Part shown: piece after piece, positions 6,161 through 7,822 of the stretch
Layout of the letters: each line of letters begins with the position of its first letter
Position numbering within the stretch: position 1 is the first letter of the stretch
Assembly (NCBI GenBank): GCA_021159785.1
Contig: JAGHDU010000197.1
Span: forward strand, 1-7,822
Direction of reading: 5' to 3'
DNA from: Staphylothermus sp.
Lineage (GTDB): Archaea; Thermoproteota; Thermoprotei_A; Sulfolobales; Desulfurococcaceae
DNA: 7,822 bases
Position numbers and translations under genes: made by a program
The notes under the pieces: model-generated
What the model was told of the DNA's origin: nothing
What the model saw: the letters and a program-made list of their open reading frames with translations, nothing else
Databases searched by the model: none

Positions 6161-6166
6161 TACTTA

Positions 6167-7414
6167 TTGGATTATATCAAGATGGATTTTTATCCAGCAA
6201 GAGAACTAGTTTTATCCAATGTTACAGATACAGTACCATTTGTCATAACGATACGAGGAACTTCAACAACAGCTCCGCCTTCAGCACTTTTCTTATTAAT
6301 AGATACAAGTCCATCGATGGATGGAGAAAAAATATTCTATGCTAAACAAGCTGCTCTAAGCATTCTTGAACTTCTTCGCGATAAAGACTATGTAGCGATC
6401 TATAGTTTTACAAAGAAATTTATCGAGGAACAACCACCTACGATACTTGCTAATAATAGAATAAAAGTAGAGAAATCTATAGCATCATTAAAACTAGGTA
6501 GTGGAACCAATATATATAACGCAATAAAAAAGATCAAGGAGAAAATAGAAGCCTATATGAAATCAGCTAATATTAGAAACATAAACCTAGTAATAATAAC
6601 AGATGGACGTCCAACAATAGGCCCAAAGAACACTAACACAATAATCAAAGCTGTACGCTTACTCAAACAATTTTCACTAAATGTAGCCATTATAGGGGTT
6701 GGAGAAGACTATAATGAGAAACTATTATTGAAAATGGCCACGGCTCTAAACGGTATATACGAACACGTTACACCCATGAAATCTCTCAAGGAAATCCTTG
6801 CAAAATATATTGTTGTAACGAAAGATATTAGTGCTAGAAACCTCAAACTAACCATTAAAACATATGATAATACCGAAATACGCATTTATAATAAGGAATA
6901 CACCGTTCTGGGAAATTACGTAGAAATAGAACTAGGTAATATCTATTATGGAGAAAAACACGATATAGTTGGGGAGATAATAGTAAACGCAACTGGTAAT
7001 AAAGTAGTCAAAATAGCAGATATAATTCTCTCATATATAAATCCAGAAACAAACGAACATGAATTCACCGAAGCATTTCCTGTAAAATTCAAAGCAGCCC
7101 CCAAAGAAGAAGTTGTCAGAACCAGTCTTAATGAAAACGTTCTGGCTAAAACGAGAACCATGAAAATAATATCTAAAATGAAAGAATCCATAGAATCTGA
7201 AAAAGTTGAGCAGTTAAAGAAAATGCTTGAAGAACTATTGGAAGCCACGATAAAACTCGGCGACTTGGGTCTTATTTCAAAAACTATGAGTGTAAGAGAA
7301 AAATTGGAAAAAGAGGGTCTGTCTCCAGATGTTTCGCGAGAAATAACATCACTTATATCAAAAATTATTGTTGGTAAGAATATATATTATAGTGAGAAAG
7401 GTGAGAAATTATGA
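6167..7414 (+). CDS. vWA-domain protein, ArnB-like regulator candidate
   Basis: A 415-residue cytoplasmic protein with a von Willebrand factor A domain at about 38-215. The metal-ion-dependent adhesion site is complete: D46-T-S48-P-S50, T114 in GSGTN, and D146 in IITDGRP. A strand-rich stretch (about 220-310) follows, and then a charged helical region (about 320-402) with a short polar tail. There is no signal peptide or membrane segment. The vWA plus beta-sandwich plus helical order resembles Sulfolobus ArnB, whose structure was likened to Sec23/24. The next gene encodes a FHA protein and overlaps by 4 bases, matching the ArnA-ArnB pairing. In Sulfolobus these partners are phosphorylated and repress archaellum expression. 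Here the target is unknown, and motility is not shown by anything in the window. TTG 6167 is chosen from the AAAGGTG site. Other vWA regulators, such as TerY-like proteins, are possible. Confidence 0.82.
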   Translation: MDYIKMDFYPARELVLSNVTDTVPFVITIRGTSTTAPPSALFLLIDTSPSMDGEKIFYAKQAALSILELLRDKDYVAIYSFTKKFIEEQPPTILANNRIKVEKSIASLKLGSGTNIYNAIKKIKEKIEAYMKSANIRNINLVIITDGRPTIGPKNTNTIIKAVRLLKQFSLNVAIIGVGEDYNEKLLLKMATALNGIYEHVTPMKSLKEILAKYIVVTKDISARNLKLTIKTYDNTEIRIYNKEYTVLGNYVEIELGNIYYGEKHDIVGEIIVNATGNKVVKIADIILSYINPETNEHEFTEAFPVKFKAAPKEEVVRTSLNENVLAKTRTMKIISKMKESIESEKVEQLKKMLEELLEATIKLGDLGLISKTMSVREKLEKEGLSPDVSREITSLISKIIVGKNIYYSEKGEKL

Positions 7415-7770
7415 GCAAAGAGGAAAAAGAAAAGAATGTAGAAGAGACAAAGAAAGCACTGGTTTTCGTGTTAAGAGTGGTAAAAAGCAATTTCTTCATG
7501 CCTCAAACAGAGTGGATGCTGTATCCCGGAGAATATATTTTAGGACGCTATCCAACAAATGACATTGTATTACCAGATCCCTATATATCGAGGAGACATG
7601 CTAGAATATTCTTCAAAGATGGTGAATGGTACATAGAAGACTTAAACAGTACAAATGGTACAGTTCTCAACAATGAAAACATTAAAGGAAAAGGGCCAAA
7701 AAAGATAACTGACAATTCTGAAATAGTAGTTGGATTAACAGTATTATCAGCTAACCTAAAAGAAAAATGA
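7411..7770 (+). CDS. FHA-domain protein, ArnA-like candidate
   Basis: A 119-residue protein: a charged N-terminal tail (1-15), then a single forkhead-associated domain (about 17-116), which binds phosphothreonine peptides. The key residues are all present: G45-R46 (LGRYPTND), S60, R62 and H63 (ISRRHARI), and N82-G83 (NSTNGT). The ATG at 7411 overlaps the TGA of the vWA gene in ATGA, and a strong site, AAAGGTGAG (7397-7405), lies upstream, so translation is coupled. The likely partner is the phosphorylated upstream vWA protein, as in Sulfolobus ArnA-ArnB. Unlike Sulfolobus ArnA it has no N-terminal zinc finger, since it contains no cysteines at all. No T-run follows the stop within 50 bases, so the transcript may continue into the next gene, where a protein kinase or phosphatase would fit. 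Confidence 0.88.
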   Translation: MSKEEKEKNVEETKKALVFVLRVVKSNFFMPQTEWMLYPGEYILGRYPTNDIVLPDPYISRRHARIFFKDGEWYIEDLNSTNGTVLNNENIKGKGPKKITDNSEIVVGLTVLSANLKEK

Positions 7771-7795
7771 TACAAGAAACACATATACATAATCA

Positions 7796-7822
7796 ATGAA
7801 TAGAGTACTACTGGTTATTAGC
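7796..7822 (+). CDS. Possible start of a further gene, cut by the window edge
   Basis: ATG 7796 opens nine codons reading MNRVLLVIS, a plausible first beta strand of a cytoplasmic protein, before the window ends. It starts 25 bases after the FHA stop with no clear ribosome binding site. Nine codons are far too few to be sure, and function cannot be guessed. Confidence 0.3.

Noticed and set aside
7368..7562. A 64-codon + strand frame overlapping the vWA and FHA genes
   Set aside because: It lies in another frame across two well-supported genes and shows no domain or motif.

Overview
The window looks like chromosomal DNA from an AT-rich hyperthermophilic archaeon of the Thermoproteota, most likely in or near the Desulfurococcales (a Staphylothermus-like organism). 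The signs are archaeal TATA elements about 25-40 bases before GGTGA-type ribosome binding sites, frequent TTG starts, heavy use of AGA/AGG, ATA and CTA codons, a short phosphoglycerate dehydrogenase without an ACT domain, a C/D box guide-RNA-like element, and a vWA/FHA gene pair like the crenarchaeal ArnB/ArnA module. The genus is an inference, because no rRNA or other marker gene is present.

Layout, left to right. The window opens inside the 3' part of an unrecognised membrane protein gene (+, ends 632), tail-to-tail with serA (-, 656-1582). Upstream of serA on the same strand is a class V aminotransferase (-, 1720-2880). Each of these two has its own TATA-like element. Together they could supply the first two steps of phosphorylated serine biosynthesis. 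Just upstream of the aminotransferase promoter lies a 57-base GC-rich island with the C, D', C' and D box layout of an archaeal 2'-O-methylation guide RNA (-, 2951-3007).

A small two-gene + strand cluster follows. The first gene (3091-3404) is readable only through a -1 frameshift at an A5G run. The second (3412-3807) is an orphan protein. It overlaps tail-to-tail with a small zinc-ribbon-like gene (-, 3794-4018). A divergent promoter region then leads to an M24B Xaa-Pro dipeptidase (+, 4135-5241), which overlaps tail-to-tail by 11 bases with an inositol-monophosphatase-family gene (-, 5231-6046).

The right end carries a two-gene signalling operon on + strand: a vWA protein with beta-rich and helical C-terminal regions (6167-7414), then a FHA protein (7411-7770) overlapping it by 4 bases. 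This resembles the ArnB/ArnA phosphorylation-dependent regulators of Sulfolobus. A possible further gene starts at 7796 and leaves the window. Divergent expression of the phosphatase and the vWA operon may use one nearly symmetric TATA element at 6101-6110. No gene-free stretch exceeds 300 bases. I saw no CRISPR array, insertion sequence, tRNA or rRNA.
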